Below, one piece after another: positions 51,525 through 61,025 of a stretch of DNA of 64,000 nucleotides. Position 1 is the first letter of the stretch. Every line of letters starts with the position of its first letter. Under the pieces are notes generated by a model. That model saw only the letters and a program-made list of their open reading frames with translations. It was not told the DNA's origin and made no database searches. Made by a program: the position numbers and the translations under genes. Source of the stretch: Sediminibacillus massiliensis (lineage in GTDB: Bacteria; Bacillota; Bacilli; Bacillales; Amphibacillaceae); contig NZ_LT732535.1 in NCBI RefSeq assembly GCF_900156915.1, positions 1,626,554 to 1,690,553 on the forward strand. The letters run 5' to 3'.

Positions 51525-51553
51525 ATTATCCATAAAGAAGCGTTGTTTGTAAA
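51525..51553 (-). promoter_or_regulatory. Promoter of the T-box-MFS transcript
   Basis: Minus strand TTTACA (51553-51548), 17-bp spacer, GATAAT (51530-51525); transcription would begin just before the T-box Stem I. Confidence 0.75.
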
Positions 51554-51588
51554 TGCCTATTTTAAATACGGTTCTTGAACATACATTT

Positions 51589-52083
51589 CTAAAACTGCCA
51601 ATAAATGGTTTCCTTTGTCCTCTCTGTGGCATGGAAGCCTATCTTCTCAAGAACACGTATGGAAGCTATATTATCAGGATCACAAGTAGCCATCACATCT
51701 ATGACGCCTGTCTGCATCCGCCCCCATTCTACCATCGCCCTGCCCATTTCCGTTGCAAAGCCTTTTCCTTGATAGCGAGGAATGATGCTGTATCCTAAGT
51801 CGATTATTCCCTTTTCATTAGGACCGCCTTTAAAACCCATATCACCAATGACTACCTGGTCCTTGCTGTGGACAATTACTCCCTCCCATTCATTCTCGGA
51901 GGGGAACTCCCTGAATCTTTCTATTTTGTAAGGAAAGAATTGCTTATAGACTTCCATCGGCCATTCAGCCGGCACCTCAAATGGAAACGACCTCTCCAGT
52001 CTCTCTCCTCCAATTAACACAGCCTCCATCATGTCGGCTGTCAGTGTATGTATTTCCAATCTATCTGTACTGAACTCTGGCAT
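51589..52083 (-). CDS. GNAT acetyltransferase (RimJ/RimL-like)
   Basis: A 164-aa protein with FSTDRLEIHTLTADMMEAVL at the N-terminus and the acetyl-CoA site DLGYSIIPRYQGKGFATEMG. DVMATCDPDNIASIRVLEKI and GFHATERT follow. Related to YjcK/YdhI-type acetyltransferases acting on amino groups; substrate unknown. AGAGGAG eight bases before ATG. 30 bases downstream of the methyltransferase gene on the same strand, so probably co-transcribed. Confidence 0.88.
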   Translation of the reverse strand: MPEFSTDRLEIHTLTADMMEAVLIGGERLERSFPFEVPAEWPMEVYKQFFPYKIERFREFPSENEWEGVIVHSKDQVVIGDMGFKGGPNEKGIIDLGYSIIPRYQGKGFATEMGRAMVEWGRMQTGVIDVMATCDPDNIASIRVLEKIGFHATERTKETIYWQF

Positions 52084-52113
52084 AATAATCTCCTCTCTTT
52101 ATCTCGCACAAGG

Positions 52114-52923
52114 TCAGTTATCAGCATTTTTCAATCCAAGCTTGATAGTCAAATTCATTTTTTCCGGATACACACCGGAAGAGTCCACAGCTAGCAATGT
52201 CTCGTTGACAGCGTGCTCGAACGCTTCGGCGCGGTCACCTAAAAACCGTCTGGAACCGTATGAAGTGGAATATAAATTACCGATAATTGATTCGATTGTC
52301 CAATGAACCTCATATTCCGGCAATTCCACAATATCCAAGTCGAACCGGGAATTGGTTAACATTTGCTCGTGGCTCACCACAGGATGTTTATAGACGGTTT
52401 TACCGGCACGCCTCTCCTCACCATACCACTCTTTGATAACTTTGTTGAGCTCTGTCTGCCAGACTGTCTCCTGCTTATCAGGATCATAGTTATCGATTAT
52501 CGCAACACTTCCGCCGATTGACACCATGTCATATAAATCTTCGAGAACTTGCTGACGATCCATCCAATGAAAGGCTTTTGCGATAGTCACGAGTCCGAAT
52601 TTTTCGTGACAAGAATACGTATTTTTATATTCCGGCAAACTGCCGTTAAACCAATGAATATCTCCTATTCTCATCATTCGGTGAAGTCGTTCTGCTTCCT
52701 GAATCATTTCTCCTTCTACATCAATGCCGACGATTTGACTGCACCAATCTGCAAATCTCAATGTTAACTGGCCTGTACCGCACCCTAAATCTAGTAGTTG
52801 CTGATTTCCATCCGATAAAAATCTATTTACGAGATACCTTACCAAAGATGCAGGATACATCGGTCTGTACTTCGAATAATAAGGGGCAGCACCTTTGAAC
52901 AGTTCCGATCCGTATATTTCCAA
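52114..52923 (-). CDS. Class I SAM-dependent methyltransferase
   Basis: 269 aa from TTG 52923, with GGAGGG seven bases upstream; the frame is open to 52938. Motif I QQLLDLGCGTGQLTLRFADW, acidic post-I residue in IVGIDVEGEMIQEA, motif II FGLVTIAKAFHWMDRQ, motif III GGSVAIIDNYD. The opening YYSKYRPMYPASLVRYLV and AFHWMD resemble the YcgJ/trans-aconitate-methyltransferase-like group. Substrate unknown. Confidence 0.88.
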   Translation of the reverse strand: MEIYGSELFKGAAPYYSKYRPMYPASLVRYLVNRFLSDGNQQLLDLGCGTGQLTLRFADWCSQIVGIDVEGEMIQEAERLHRMMRIGDIHWFNGSLPEYKNTYSCHEKFGLVTIAKAFHWMDRQQVLEDLYDMVSIGGSVAIIDNYDPDKQETVWQTELNKVIKEWYGEERRAGKTVYKHPVVSHEQMLTNSRFDLDIVELPEYEVHWTIESIIGNLYSTSYGSRRFLGDRAEAFEHAVNETLLAVDSSGVYPEKMNLTIKLGLKNADN

Positions 52924-52977
52924 GATTTTTCCCTCCAAGACGGTACAATCACAAATTATGTTGTTATAAAAATAAAT

Positions 52978-53451
52978 TTATTGATCCATATGTTCTGCAT
53001 AATAGCTCAGTGCACGGCTGTATTTACTTATATCCTGGTCGTTTGTCGTTTCTGTCAATGCCTTGAGAACAACACTTAAAGCAGCTGCATGTTGATTCAT
53101 ACTAAATAACGTTAATGACTTAAAAACCTGTAGAGGACGATATTCGGGAAACAAACTTTCTCCCTTGGAAAAGACTTTGAGCGAGCTATCATCCTTCCCG
53201 AGCACTTTATATGTACTGCCTAAACATACATAAGCATCTTTGAGCGTTTCATCTGGAAGGCCGGCCTCTATGGCTTTTTCATAATATGGAACTGCTTCCT
53301 CTTCCAATCCCATGGCATCATGAGTTTGTCCGCATTGGAAGAGAATCTCTCCATTCTCAGCATTTTCATTGGCTAACTCCAAAAGTAATTGCCTGGAATC
53401 CTCCATTTGTCCAGTCTCTCTCTTTAACAGCGCAGATTCTAATTTATCCAT
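52978..53451 (-). CDS. Tetratricopeptide repeat protein
   Basis: 157 aa with at least three TPR units: GEILFQCGQTHDAMGLEEEA, DAYVCLGSTYKVLGKDDSSL and LQVFKSLTLFSMNQHAAALS. All helical, soluble, no signal peptide. A scaffold for protein-protein contact; the partner is unknown. GAGGGAGAGGG before the ATG. About 50 bases upstream of the methyltransferase gene, possibly the head of that operon. Confidence 0.88.
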   Translation of the reverse strand: MDKLESALLKRETGQMEDSRQLLLELANENAENGEILFQCGQTHDAMGLEEEAVPYYEKAIEAGLPDETLKDAYVCLGSTYKVLGKDDSSLKVFSKGESLFPEYRPLQVFKSLTLFSMNQHAAALSVVLKALTETTNDQDISKYSRALSYYAEHMDQ

Positions 53452-53521
53452 TCATCCCTCTCCCTCATTACCAGCTATTACCATTCTAACTAATCGATAA
53501 ATATTAGTCTGCTTTTTAAAT

Positions 53522-53562
53522 AAAAAAGACGTAAATTTGAGTGAACTTATGTCTTTTCTGTA
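53522..53562 (-). terminator. Terminator of the epimerase gene
   Basis: AAAAGACATAAGTT...AATTTACGTCTTTTTT on the minus strand, imperfect stem with a long T-run, 10 bases after the stop. Confidence 0.65.
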
Positions 53563-53571
53563 TTTTATAGG

Positions 53572-54606
53572 CTAAATAACGGTCTCATTCCAAAGTTCAA
53601 GCAGCTTCATTTCCTTCTCCTTTTTCATTCCGGCATTTCTATCTGCATTTCTCTTTCGGTTTCTTTCCCATTCAAGCACATCAGCAATGGTAGCCTCAAT
53701 CGGACGAAATTTGAGGCCATATTGTAAAGCCTTCCGATTATCTACTGCCAAAAATCCATTCCATGGTTTTTTCTGACCTGGCAATGGATATTCTTCCGGA
53801 ATCCATAATGGCATTTCCCCCCATGGTTCTACTTTGTTTTCCATTAAGAAGGCCTCCTGGGCCCAGCTGAAAGAAGCATTGCTGCCACTTGCTTTCTTGC
53901 AAGTTTCCAATAATCGTCCCATGGTAAGCCGATAATCGGGCCCGACAGCGTTGAAGACGCCAACTACCCTTCCTTCAATCAAACGAATAATCCATTCCGC
54001 TAAGTCTCTTGCATCGATCAATTGGACTTGGCGGTCAGGATTACCGGGTGCCAGGACTTCCCCTCCCTGATCGACTCTAGCAACCCAATATGGCAGACGG
54101 TCTGTGTAATCATGAGGACCGACGATTAAACCTGCCCTTATTGTCAATACCTTCCCAGGAAGCTCCGATTCAGCAGCTTGTTCACTTGCCGTCTTTAATG
54201 GTCCGTAATGTTCATATACAGGTCCGGCTGTCCCCCGGGTAACTTCTTCTATTCTTTTTGCTGGCAAATATTGAAGACTAGCATTCTCATTGAGACCTGG
54301 TTCACTTGGATCTTCATAAACAGATTGGCTTGAAATATATGTATAATGCTTAACATGATTCAGCACCCTGCAAGATTTGGCAACCGTGCGCGGAATGAAT
54401 CCGCTCGTATCAATCACCGCATCCCATTCACGGTTCTTCAGGGAGTCCAAATCACCGTCCCTATCCCCGTATAATTGTTCTATCTCCGGAAAAATGTCGG
54501 GATTGTTTCCACGATTAAAGAGTGTGACACTGTGATTTTTGCTCTTTGCAGCCTCTACTAAGAATCTTCCCAAAAAGCGGGTACCTCCTAAAATTAACAG
54601 TTTCAT
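53572..54606 (-). CDS. NAD-dependent epimerase/dehydratase (CSP41-like SDR)
   Basis: 344 aa from ATG 54606 (AGGAGGAGAG upstream); the open frame to 54690 has no site. Rossmann motif LILGGTRFLGRFLVEAAKS at the N-terminus, LFNRGNNPD, AVIDTSGFIPRTV, YTYISSQSVYEDPSEPG, and VGPHDYTDRLPYWVARVDQG. The TYISSQSVY segment has the Ser/Tyr of the SDR site but the classical YxxxK is altered, as in the CSP41/isoflavone-reductase-like branch. Reaction unknown. Confidence 0.85.
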   Translation of the reverse strand: MKLLILGGTRFLGRFLVEAAKSKNHSVTLFNRGNNPDIFPEIEQLYGDRDGDLDSLKNREWDAVIDTSGFIPRTVAKSCRVLNHVKHYTYISSQSVYEDPSEPGLNENASLQYLPAKRIEEVTRGTAGPVYEHYGPLKTASEQAAESELPGKVLTIRAGLIVGPHDYTDRLPYWVARVDQGGEVLAPGNPDRQVQLIDARDLAEWIIRLIEGRVVGVFNAVGPDYRLTMGRLLETCKKASGSNASFSWAQEAFLMENKVEPWGEMPLWIPEEYPLPGQKKPWNGFLAVDNRKALQYGLKFRPIEATIADVLEWERNRKRNADRNAGMKKEKEMKLLELWNETVI

Positions 54607-54888
54607 TGACTCTCCTCCTAGTTTTAAGACCACTAAAGCGCCTGATATTATGAGTACTAAATCTTGTTCGGGGACCATTTGGTTTATCATCGAAACCTAA
54701 TTGGCCAAATTCTATGCGATGAAACATATTTATATAGATATTCTTCCTGGTAAACAAATATCCTTCTCTTTATTCTCTTTGGCTAAAAGCTTTTAGAATT
54801 AGCCGGACACTTTTCACATACAATGTACAAGCTGATTTATTTTCCACTTACATGATGAATTTGTATGGTTAAGGGAGAGCATGCCTGT

Positions 54889-55155
54889 ATGATTGGAACT
54901 GCTTTACTCATTATGGTTTTATTCAGGTTAATGTCCGGGAGTATAGAAATATTCGCTGCAATGTTGATGTTTAAAATGAACGATATCGAGAAAGCACTTA
55001 TCATCAATAGTTCATTAGCCTTGATCGGACCGACGATCCTTGTGATTACTACTACTGTAGGTTTATTGGGCATGTCGGAAAAGCTGTCCCTGTTTAAAAT
55101 TTTTTGTGTGTTTGGCGGGGTTGCACTTATTCTTATCGGCATTAAAAGCAAGTGA
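54889..55155 (+). CDS. yqhV: YqhV-family (DUF2619) membrane protein
   Basis: 88 aa from ATG 54889 (AAGGGAGAG nine bases upstream; ATG 54865 would overlap that site). Three spans with the family core LFRLMSGSIEIFAAMLMFKM and KALIINSSLALIGPTILV. In B. subtilis yqhV lies beside spoIIIA and is a sporulation-associated gene; here it stands alone. Function unknown. The 282 bases upstream hold no gene, but carry a perfect palindrome CTAAAAGCTTTTAG at 54783-54796. Confidence 0.85.
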   Translation: MIGTALLIMVLFRLMSGSIEIFAAMLMFKMNDIEKALIINSSLALIGPTILVITTTVGLLGMSEKLSLFKIFCVFGGVALILIGIKSK

Positions 55156-55185
55156 AAAGGAGCTGCTTGGTGCAGCTCCTTTTCA
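55153..55185 (+). terminator. Intrinsic terminator after yqhV
   Basis: AAAAGGAGCTGC...GCAGCTCCTTTT perfect stem; bidirectional with the convergent lysine dehydrogenase gene. Confidence 0.9.
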
Positions 55186-55210
55186 TTTGTAAGAATGAAA
55201 ACGATATTAG

Positions 55211-56365
55211 TTAATCGTTAATTTGTTTTTCTGTTATGACGACTCCCCTCTTGGCCATTTCTTTCATATACACATCGCCTGGTACAATTTGTTCAGGCGG
55301 GTGGACGCCTCTTTTCCTGATTATATTACTGCCAACCATTTGAGCTACGACAGAAATTGTATTGGCTGTAGCCCTGGCCATTGCCGTCACCTGGTTGGCT
55401 CTGTCTTTGAATGTAGTCATTTCATATTGGTACGTTGTATTCCGGGTGTCTTTAACCCCTCCGACTATCACACGAAGTAACACAACATCATCTTTATCCT
55501 TAAGTTCTACGATTGGGTCAATGGTTTTTAAAAGAACTTCACGGGGGGTGACCTGGGATTTGCCGACACTTACTTCGATATCATTTCGTGTCAAATTTAA
55601 ATCCACGAGCAATTTCATCTTTTCTGCATGGCCGGGATAACGTATCGTTTTGTATTCCAATGTATCGATGGACGGGTAGGATTTCAAAAGTGTCGAAGTT
55701 CCTCCCGAGGTATGAAAAGCTTCCAATGGACCGAAACGATCAAAATACAGCCGTTCAACTTCAGATAATGATGGTATTTCAATCATCTTGCCATTACGGA
55801 TAATGGTCGAGGGGTCAGTGTAGTGATCCATCAGGCCTTCCATAGAAAAGACATGATTATATTCAAGAGGCGGTTCTGCCTGAACTGGGATACCGCCTAC
55901 GAACAGACGGATTGACGCTAACTGATCGAGCTTGCTCACGCCATGGCCTGATAAAATATTGATCATGCCGGGGGCCACGCCAAGATCGGGAATGATGGTC
56001 ACTCCTGCTGCTTTCGCTTCACTCGATAAGTCTAAAACCCGGTCTGTTATATGGCCGATGTGCCCTCCCAAATCGACGGAGTGGACTCCAACTTCAATTG
56101 CAGCCTGTGCAACCTTTTCATTAAAAGAATAAAATAATGCATTGATACAGACATCATAATGCTGGAGAAAGCCGGCAAGATCCTGTTGATTTCCTGCATC
56201 GACCTTATACGCATCTATTTTTGGAGTGTGGAGTAGTTTGCATACTTCCTTCGCTCTGTCCAAATCAATATCGGCAAGGCCGACTTTCTCCACTCCGGGG
56301 CTTTGGAGCAAATCCCTGGCAGCTTCTTTTCCCATTAAACCGGAACCTAAAACAGCTACTTTCAT
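55211..56365 (-). CDS. lysDH: L-lysine 6-dehydrogenase (saccharopine dehydrogenase-like)
   Basis: 384 aa, the length of Geobacillus LysDH. NAD site [20 protein letters not shown], then [99 protein letters not shown] and [20 protein letters not shown]. These blocks are what I recall as diagnostic of LysDH rather than saccharopine reductase. Converts lysine + NAD+ to 2-aminoadipate 6-semialdehyde (cyclising to piperideine-6-carboxylate) and ammonia. Last gene of the aminotransferase-led operon, 43 bases after the aldehyde dehydrogenase. GGAGGGTG before the ATG. Confidence 0.93.
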   Translation of the reverse strand: MKVAVLGSGLMGKEAARDLLQSPGVEKVGLADIDLDRAKEVCKLLHTPKIDAYKVDAGNQQDLAGFLQHYDVCINALFYSFNEKVAQAAIEVGVHSVDLGGHIGHITDRVLDLSSEAKAAGVTIIPDLGVAPGMINILSGHGVSKLDQLASIRLFVGGIPVQAEPPLEYNHVFSMEGLMDHYTDPSTIIRNGKMIEIPSLSEVERLYFDRFGPLEAFHTSGGTSTLLKSYPSIDTLEYKTIRYPGHAEKMKLLVDLNLTRNDIEVSVGKSQVTPREVLLKTIDPIVELKDKDDVVLLRVIVGGVKDTRNTTYQYEMTTFKDRANQVTAMARATANTISVVAQMVGSNIIRKRGVHPPEQIVPGDVYMKEMAKRGVVITEKQIND

Positions 56366-56408
56366 TGTTCACCCTCCCTCTTTGCTGAATAGCCACAATC
56401 ATCTTCTT

Positions 56409-57911
56409 TTACTGGACATCAATTTGTGCTCTTTGCAGCTTGCCGCTGAAGTCTACATATATGGCCTTCCATTCGGTAAAAACATCTAATGCGGCTACTC
56501 CAGAATCCCTGTGACCGTTTCCGGTTCCTTTGGTCCCTCCGAAAGGCAGATGTATTTCTGCTCCTGTTGTTCCTGCATTCACATAAACAATACCTGTATC
56601 CAAATCACGTTGAGCTGTAAACACCTTGTTGACATCACTTGTAAAGATAGCGCTTGATAATCCATATTCCACTTGGTTGTTAATTTCGATTGCCTCTTCC
56701 AGGCTTTTCACCGGAATAAGGGAAACAACCGGTCCAAATATTTCCTCCATCGCAATTCGCATTTCAGGCGTGACATCTGTAAATAAGGTCGGAGCGAAAT
56801 AATTACCTTGTTTATGTTCTCCGTTTTCCATCACATAGCCGCCGGCAAGCAGTTTCGCCCCTTCTTGTTTCCCTACTTCGATATAATTTTTGATTTTTTC
56901 CAATCCATTCTTGTTGATGATCGGCCCTACTTTGATCGACTCATCCAAACCGTTTCCAATCGATAGGCCCGCCATTTCATTCAACAACCGCTCTTCAAGT
57001 TCGGTTTTCACCTTTTCATGGACAATCACACGGCTGCAGGCTGTACAACGCTGGCCGCTCGTTCCGAATGCGCTCCACAATATCCCTTCGACCGCCAATG
57101 ACAAATCAGCATCATCCATTACAATAACAGCATTCTTTCCACCCATTTCAAGTGAAACCTTCTTCAATTTTTGTCCGCATTTTGCTGCGATGTTGCGTCC
57201 GACATCATTGGAACCTGTAAAAGAAATAACACGTATATTCTTCTGATCAATCATCGATTCACCGACGGTTGAGCCCGCGCCAAACACTACATTGATGACC
57301 CCTTCTGGCAATCCCGCTTGTTCAAATATTTTAGCCAGTTCAAATGCCATGATCGGCGTTTCTGTTGCAGGTTTCCAAACAACAGCATTTCCTGCCACGA
57401 TCGCCGGGAACGATTTCCAGGTGGCAATTGCAATCGGAAAGTTCCACGGGGTGATAATTCCCACGACCCCTACAGGCGCCCGGACACTCATCGCGAATTT
57501 ATCTTTCAGCTCTGCAGGTGTTGTCTGTCCAAACAACCTTCTTCCTTCACCGGCCATATAAAACGCCATATCGATTCCTTCCTGGACTTCACCTCTGGCC
57601 TCTTCCAACACCTTTCCATTTTCCATTGTCAAAAGTTTAGACAATCTTTCTTTCTGTTCCTTCATGATGTTTCCGACCCGGTAAAGTACCTCGGCACGCT
57701 GCGGTGCCGGGACAAGCGCCCATTCTTTTTGGGCTTTTCTTGCCGCTTCTGCCGCAGAACCCACTTCTTCCAAGCCTGATAGCGGAACCTTGACAAGAGA
57801 TTCTGCAGTAGCAGGGTTTACCACATCAGCATATTGGCCATTAACCGGATCACACCATTTTCCGTTAATATAATTTTGAAGTTTTTCCTGTTTGAGAAGC
57901 TCTTTATTCAT
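56409..57911 (-). CDS. Aldehyde dehydrogenase, probable 2-aminoadipate semialdehyde dehydrogenase
   Basis: 500 aa, NAD(P)-dependent ALDH. Catalytic Cys289 (SGQRCTACSRVIV), general base Glu255 (KKVSLEMGGKNAVIVM), Asn in ITPWNFPIAIATWK and the nucleotide site FTGSNDVGRN. Genomic position directly before lysDH points to oxidation of 2-aminoadipate 6-semialdehyde to 2-aminoadipate. It may also oxidise glutarate semialdehyde made by the neighbouring ThDP enzyme; the fold does not decide this. AAGGGGGAAAACGA before ATG; 26 bases after the ThDP enzyme gene. Confidence 0.9.
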   Translation of the reverse strand: MNKELLKQEKLQNYINGKWCDPVNGQYADVVNPATAESLVKVPLSGLEEVGSAAEAARKAQKEWALVPAPQRAEVLYRVGNIMKEQKERLSKLLTMENGKVLEEARGEVQEGIDMAFYMAGEGRRLFGQTTPAELKDKFAMSVRAPVGVVGIITPWNFPIAIATWKSFPAIVAGNAVVWKPATETPIMAFELAKIFEQAGLPEGVINVVFGAGSTVGESMIDQKNIRVISFTGSNDVGRNIAAKCGQKLKKVSLEMGGKNAVIVMDDADLSLAVEGILWSAFGTSGQRCTACSRVIVHEKVKTELEERLLNEMAGLSIGNGLDESIKVGPIINKNGLEKIKNYIEVGKQEGAKLLAGGYVMENGEHKQGNYFAPTLFTDVTPEMRIAMEEIFGPVVSLIPVKSLEEAIEINNQVEYGLSSAIFTSDVNKVFTAQRDLDTGIVYVNAGTTGAEIHLPFGGTKGTGNGHRDSGVAALDVFTEWKAIYVDFSGKLQRAQIDVQ

Positions 57912-57937
57912 TCGTTTTCCCCCTTAATAACGGAAAT

Positions 57938-59584
57938 CTATGCCCGTCCGCTTATTTTATGGATACTGTGGAATACAGAAATTTGATCTGGATCGGTTTC
58001 CACTTCGATGACAACTGGCCCGTTGCTCTTCAATGCTTTGATCAGTACCTGCTTAAATGCTTCAGGGGTTTTCACTGAAAAACCGACTGCGCCTATTTTC
58101 TCGGCAATATCGGCAAATGGGACATCGCCTAAATCGGTTCCGATTTTTCTATTCGGATAATGCAATTCTTGATGCATGCGAATCGTGCCGTACATACGGT
58201 TATTGAAAACGATACTGACTACAGGAATCTTATAACGCACTGCCGTCTCCAATTCCTGCATTGTCATCATAAACCCTCCGTCTCCGGATAATGAAACGAC
58301 CGGACGTCCCGGCTCAGCCAATTTCGCTCCTAAAGCGGATGGCAGTCCATATCCCATAGCACCTGAGGTCGGTCCAATATAAGTCTTCTTTTGTTTGAAT
58401 TGATAAAACACATGGAGCCATCCGGCAAAATTTCCCGCATCATTTGTGATGACCGTTTCAGGGGGCAATTGTTCTTGGAGAATGGATACAATAGCATGGT
58501 TTACCGTATGCTTATCTGCTTGAAGGGAATCCACATAGGCTTGCCGCCTTTCAATGAACCATCCATACCAGCTTTTCGATCGTTCTAAGCCGGCAAGCTT
58601 CTCCAGCGCTTCCTTTGCGTCTGCCACCACTCCGACATCGGGCGGATACACTTTTCCCAAGGTATCCGCATCGATGTCAATGTGAATAAGCTTCTGGTTG
58701 TTTGATATAATGGAATAATCCTGGGTCGTCACTTCTGACAGCCTTGTTCCTACTGCCAAAATCGTATCCGCTTTACGGACAGATTCCAGCAGGCTTTTGT
58801 CCATCCCCAATCCCAAGTGCCCTACATACAGTGGATGATGATTCGGAAATACATCATGCCGCCTGAACGCCGCCATAACAGGAATATCAAACTTCTCGGC
58901 AAAATGGATCAATGCTTGTTCTCCATCTGCACTTTTCACTCCTCCGCCGGCAATAAGCAGCGGCCGATTCGCAGTCCGCAACAGTTGGTCGATTGCGGCC
59001 AATTCAGCAGGCCCCGGACTAGGGGACGGTCTTACAATCGGCTTGCCATATTCCATCCGAGCTTTCTTTTCAAGCAAATCTTCCGGCAGCGATATAACGA
59101 CAGGGCCTGGTCTGCCTGTTTTCGCAATCCGGAAAGCCCTTTGTACAAGTTCGGGGACTCTTGCAGCGTCCTTTATTTCTACAGCCCATTTGGAAATCGG
59201 ACCAAAAAAGTTATCCAGATCGACTTCCTGAAAGCCTTCTCTGCCTCTAAACCCGCTATGGACCTGCCCCAAAAAGACGACCAAAGGAGTAGAGTCCTGG
59301 CAGGCAGTATGAACACCAATGGAAAGGTTAGACCCCCCTACCCCCCGTGTGGCCATGACCACCCCGGGCTTTCCGGACGCTTTTGCGTACCCTTCTGCCA
59401 TAAAGGCTGCCCCGCCTTCATGTCGTGCTGCTATCAACGATATTGCCGGCTCGTCATAAATCGCATCCATAACCGGAAGATAACTTTCTCCCGGCACACA
59501 AAACACATGAGAGACACCTTCCAGTTTCATACATTCGACGATGGCTTTCGCACTGGTCAGGTACGGCACTGCTCCACTCGTCAT
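57938..59584 (-). CDS. ThDP-dependent acetolactate-synthase-like enzyme, candidate 2-oxoadipate decarboxylase
   Basis: A 548-aa three-domain ThDP enzyme. Catalytic Glu33 in VFCVPGESYLPVMDAI; ThDP-Mg motif SLSGDGGFMMTMQELETAVR ending near VVSIVFNNRMYG; central domain LLIAGGGVKSADGEQALIHF. The acetolactate synthase FAD/branched-chain residues are not evident and no small subunit gene is present. In this operon its natural substrate would be 2-oxoadipate, giving glutarate semialdehyde + CO2; this is inference from context. It shares ATGA with the aminotransferase gene, so the two are translated together. Confidence 0.88.
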   Translation of the reverse strand: MTSGAVPYLTSAKAIVECMKLEGVSHVFCVPGESYLPVMDAIYDEPAISLIAARHEGGAAFMAEGYAKASGKPGVVMATRGVGGSNLSIGVHTACQDSTPLVVFLGQVHSGFRGREGFQEVDLDNFFGPISKWAVEIKDAARVPELVQRAFRIAKTGRPGPVVISLPEDLLEKKARMEYGKPIVRPSPSPGPAELAAIDQLLRTANRPLLIAGGGVKSADGEQALIHFAEKFDIPVMAAFRRHDVFPNHHPLYVGHLGLGMDKSLLESVRKADTILAVGTRLSEVTTQDYSIISNNQKLIHIDIDADTLGKVYPPDVGVVADAKEALEKLAGLERSKSWYGWFIERRQAYVDSLQADKHTVNHAIVSILQEQLPPETVITNDAGNFAGWLHVFYQFKQKKTYIGPTSGAMGYGLPSALGAKLAEPGRPVVSLSGDGGFMMTMQELETAVRYKIPVVSIVFNNRMYGTIRMHQELHYPNRKIGTDLGDVPFADIAEKIGAVGFSVKTPEAFKQVLIKALKSNGPVVIEVETDPDQISVFHSIHKISGRA

Positions 59585-60759
59585 TCTGGCGTCCTCCTTG
59601 TTTTTCGTTTTTTCATCCGCACTATTGCCTCATCCAGGCGCTCCTGCGGGACAGACAAGGAAAGGCGGATATACCCTTCTCCTCTCGTCCCGAACGCAGA
59701 ACCAGGGGTGACAATTACATCTGCCTCGTCCAATAGTTCCTCTGCAAACGACTGGGACGTATATCCTTCAGGCACACTCGCCCAAATAAAAAATGTTCCT
59801 CTTGGCCGCCCGGCATCAATTCCCATCGCATGTAAAGCCGACAGCATGCTTTCCATCCGGTTCAAATAGACAAGATTGTTTGCGGCTACTGTAGAGAGAT
59901 CGCTGTTCAATGCAGTCGCTGCTGCCTTTTGAATCCCCAGGAACTGGCTTGTATCCATGTTGCTTTTCACAATAGACAAAGCCCTGATCAGCTGTTTATT
60001 TCCTACAACATAACCAACCCTCCAGCCCGCCATATTGAAACTTTTGGAAAGAGATCCAAATTCAACAGCTACGTCTTTTGCTCCTGAGACCTGCAGAATG
60101 CTCGGAGCCCGATAGCCATCATATGTGACCAAACCATAAGCACCATCATGTGCCACACTTAAATGGTGTTTCCTGGCAAACGAGATGGCTTCAGCGAAAG
60201 TCTTCTTTTCAATAGTTGCACCTGTCGGATTGCCAGGATAATTCAGTAGCATCAGTTTCGTTCGTTCCAGGTCTGCTTCAGAAAGGGCTGAGAAAAGAGG
60301 TACATATCCATTCATTTCATCTAGTGGTAGCGAAACACTCTTCCCATAGGCTAAATGCACAGCCGACTGATAAACCGGATAACCAGGATTCGGCACGAGC
60401 ACACCATCTCCAGGATCGATGACGGCAGCAATCAGGTGGGCGATCCCCTCTTTGGAACCAATTAATGTCAGCACTTCTGTATCCGGATCCAAATGAACGC
60501 CATAATGTCTTCGATAAAAAGCAGCAACAGCCTGTTTGAACTCTCTGCAACCGCCATAAGGTGAATAACGATGATTTTCAGGTTTTCCCATTTCTTCCTT
60601 CAACCGTTGAATGACAAATCCCGGAGCTGGCATGTCCGGTGATCCGATTCCTAGATCAATGATATCGATCCCTTTCTTCTGTAATTGTTCTTTCTTTTGA
60701 TCGAAAACTGAAAACAGATAGGGAGGAAGGCTGCTTACCTGTTTGGATATATATCCCAT
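59581..60759 (-). CDS. PLP aminotransferase class I/II, candidate 2-aminoadipate aminotransferase
   Basis: A 392-aa fold-type I aminotransferase resembling the LL-DAP aminotransferase/alanine aminotransferase branch. PLP Lys239 in GSLSKSFNMAGWRVGYVVG; also LGIGSPDMPAPGFV, LLNYPGNPTGATI, HDGAYG and the carboxylate-binding Arg in EGYIRLSLSVP. First gene of the operon. In context it would convert 2-aminoadipate to 2-oxoadipate with 2-oxoglutarate as acceptor. GCGGGGGTC precedes the ATG. No other aminotransferase lies in the region. Confidence 0.88.
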   Translation of the reverse strand: MGYISKQVSSLPPYLFSVFDQKKEQLQKKGIDIIDLGIGSPDMPAPGFVIQRLKEEMGKPENHRYSPYGGCREFKQAVAAFYRRHYGVHLDPDTEVLTLIGSKEGIAHLIAAVIDPGDGVLVPNPGYPVYQSAVHLAYGKSVSLPLDEMNGYVPLFSALSEADLERTKLMLLNYPGNPTGATIEKKTFAEAISFARKHHLSVAHDGAYGLVTYDGYRAPSILQVSGAKDVAVEFGSLSKSFNMAGWRVGYVVGNKQLIRALSIVKSNMDTSQFLGIQKAAATALNSDLSTVAANNLVYLNRMESMLSALHAMGIDAGRPRGTFFIWASVPEGYTSQSFAEELLDEADVIVTPGSAFGTRGEGYIRLSLSVPQERLDEAIVRMKKRKTRRTPE

Positions 60760-60913
60760 ATTTGCGACCCCCGCATGACTTATTCTCTTAAGTGGAAATG
60801 AACCATTATTCTATCCTATTAGTAGAAAATACGTTTCATGATACCGGAATATATATCTGAATTTTCAATAAATGGTTTTTGTTTTTCATATTTTCTTCTC
60901 GTCCACAATAAGA

Positions 60914-61000
60914 TATAGTGTTACCGCAAAGCTTATTGGAAAGAAGTTGATGCCAAGCCAGTTGGATTCATACAACGTATGGGTTCTGCTGGCTTTTTCC
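60914..61000 (+). promoter_or_regulatory. Leader of the CoA-transferase operon with terminator-like hairpin
   Basis: TATAGT (60914-60919) is the best -10; the matching -35 region (TTTTCT) is poor, so an activator may be needed. The 100-base leader contains AAGCCAGTTGGATTCATAC, AAC, GTATGGGTTCTGCTGGCTT then TTTT (60953-61000): outer arms GCCAG/CTGGC, inner arms CATAC/GTATG. It is a terminator placed before, not after, the genes, hence a likely attenuator. I saw no lysine-riboswitch core. Confidence 0.55.
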
Positions 61001-61025
61001 CTATAAAAGGAAGGGAGTGATTATT

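Noticed and set aside
54783..54796. Perfect palindrome CTAAAAGCTTTTAG upstream of yqhV
   Set aside because: Could be an operator, but AT-rich palindromes of this size arise by chance and no regulator is nearby.
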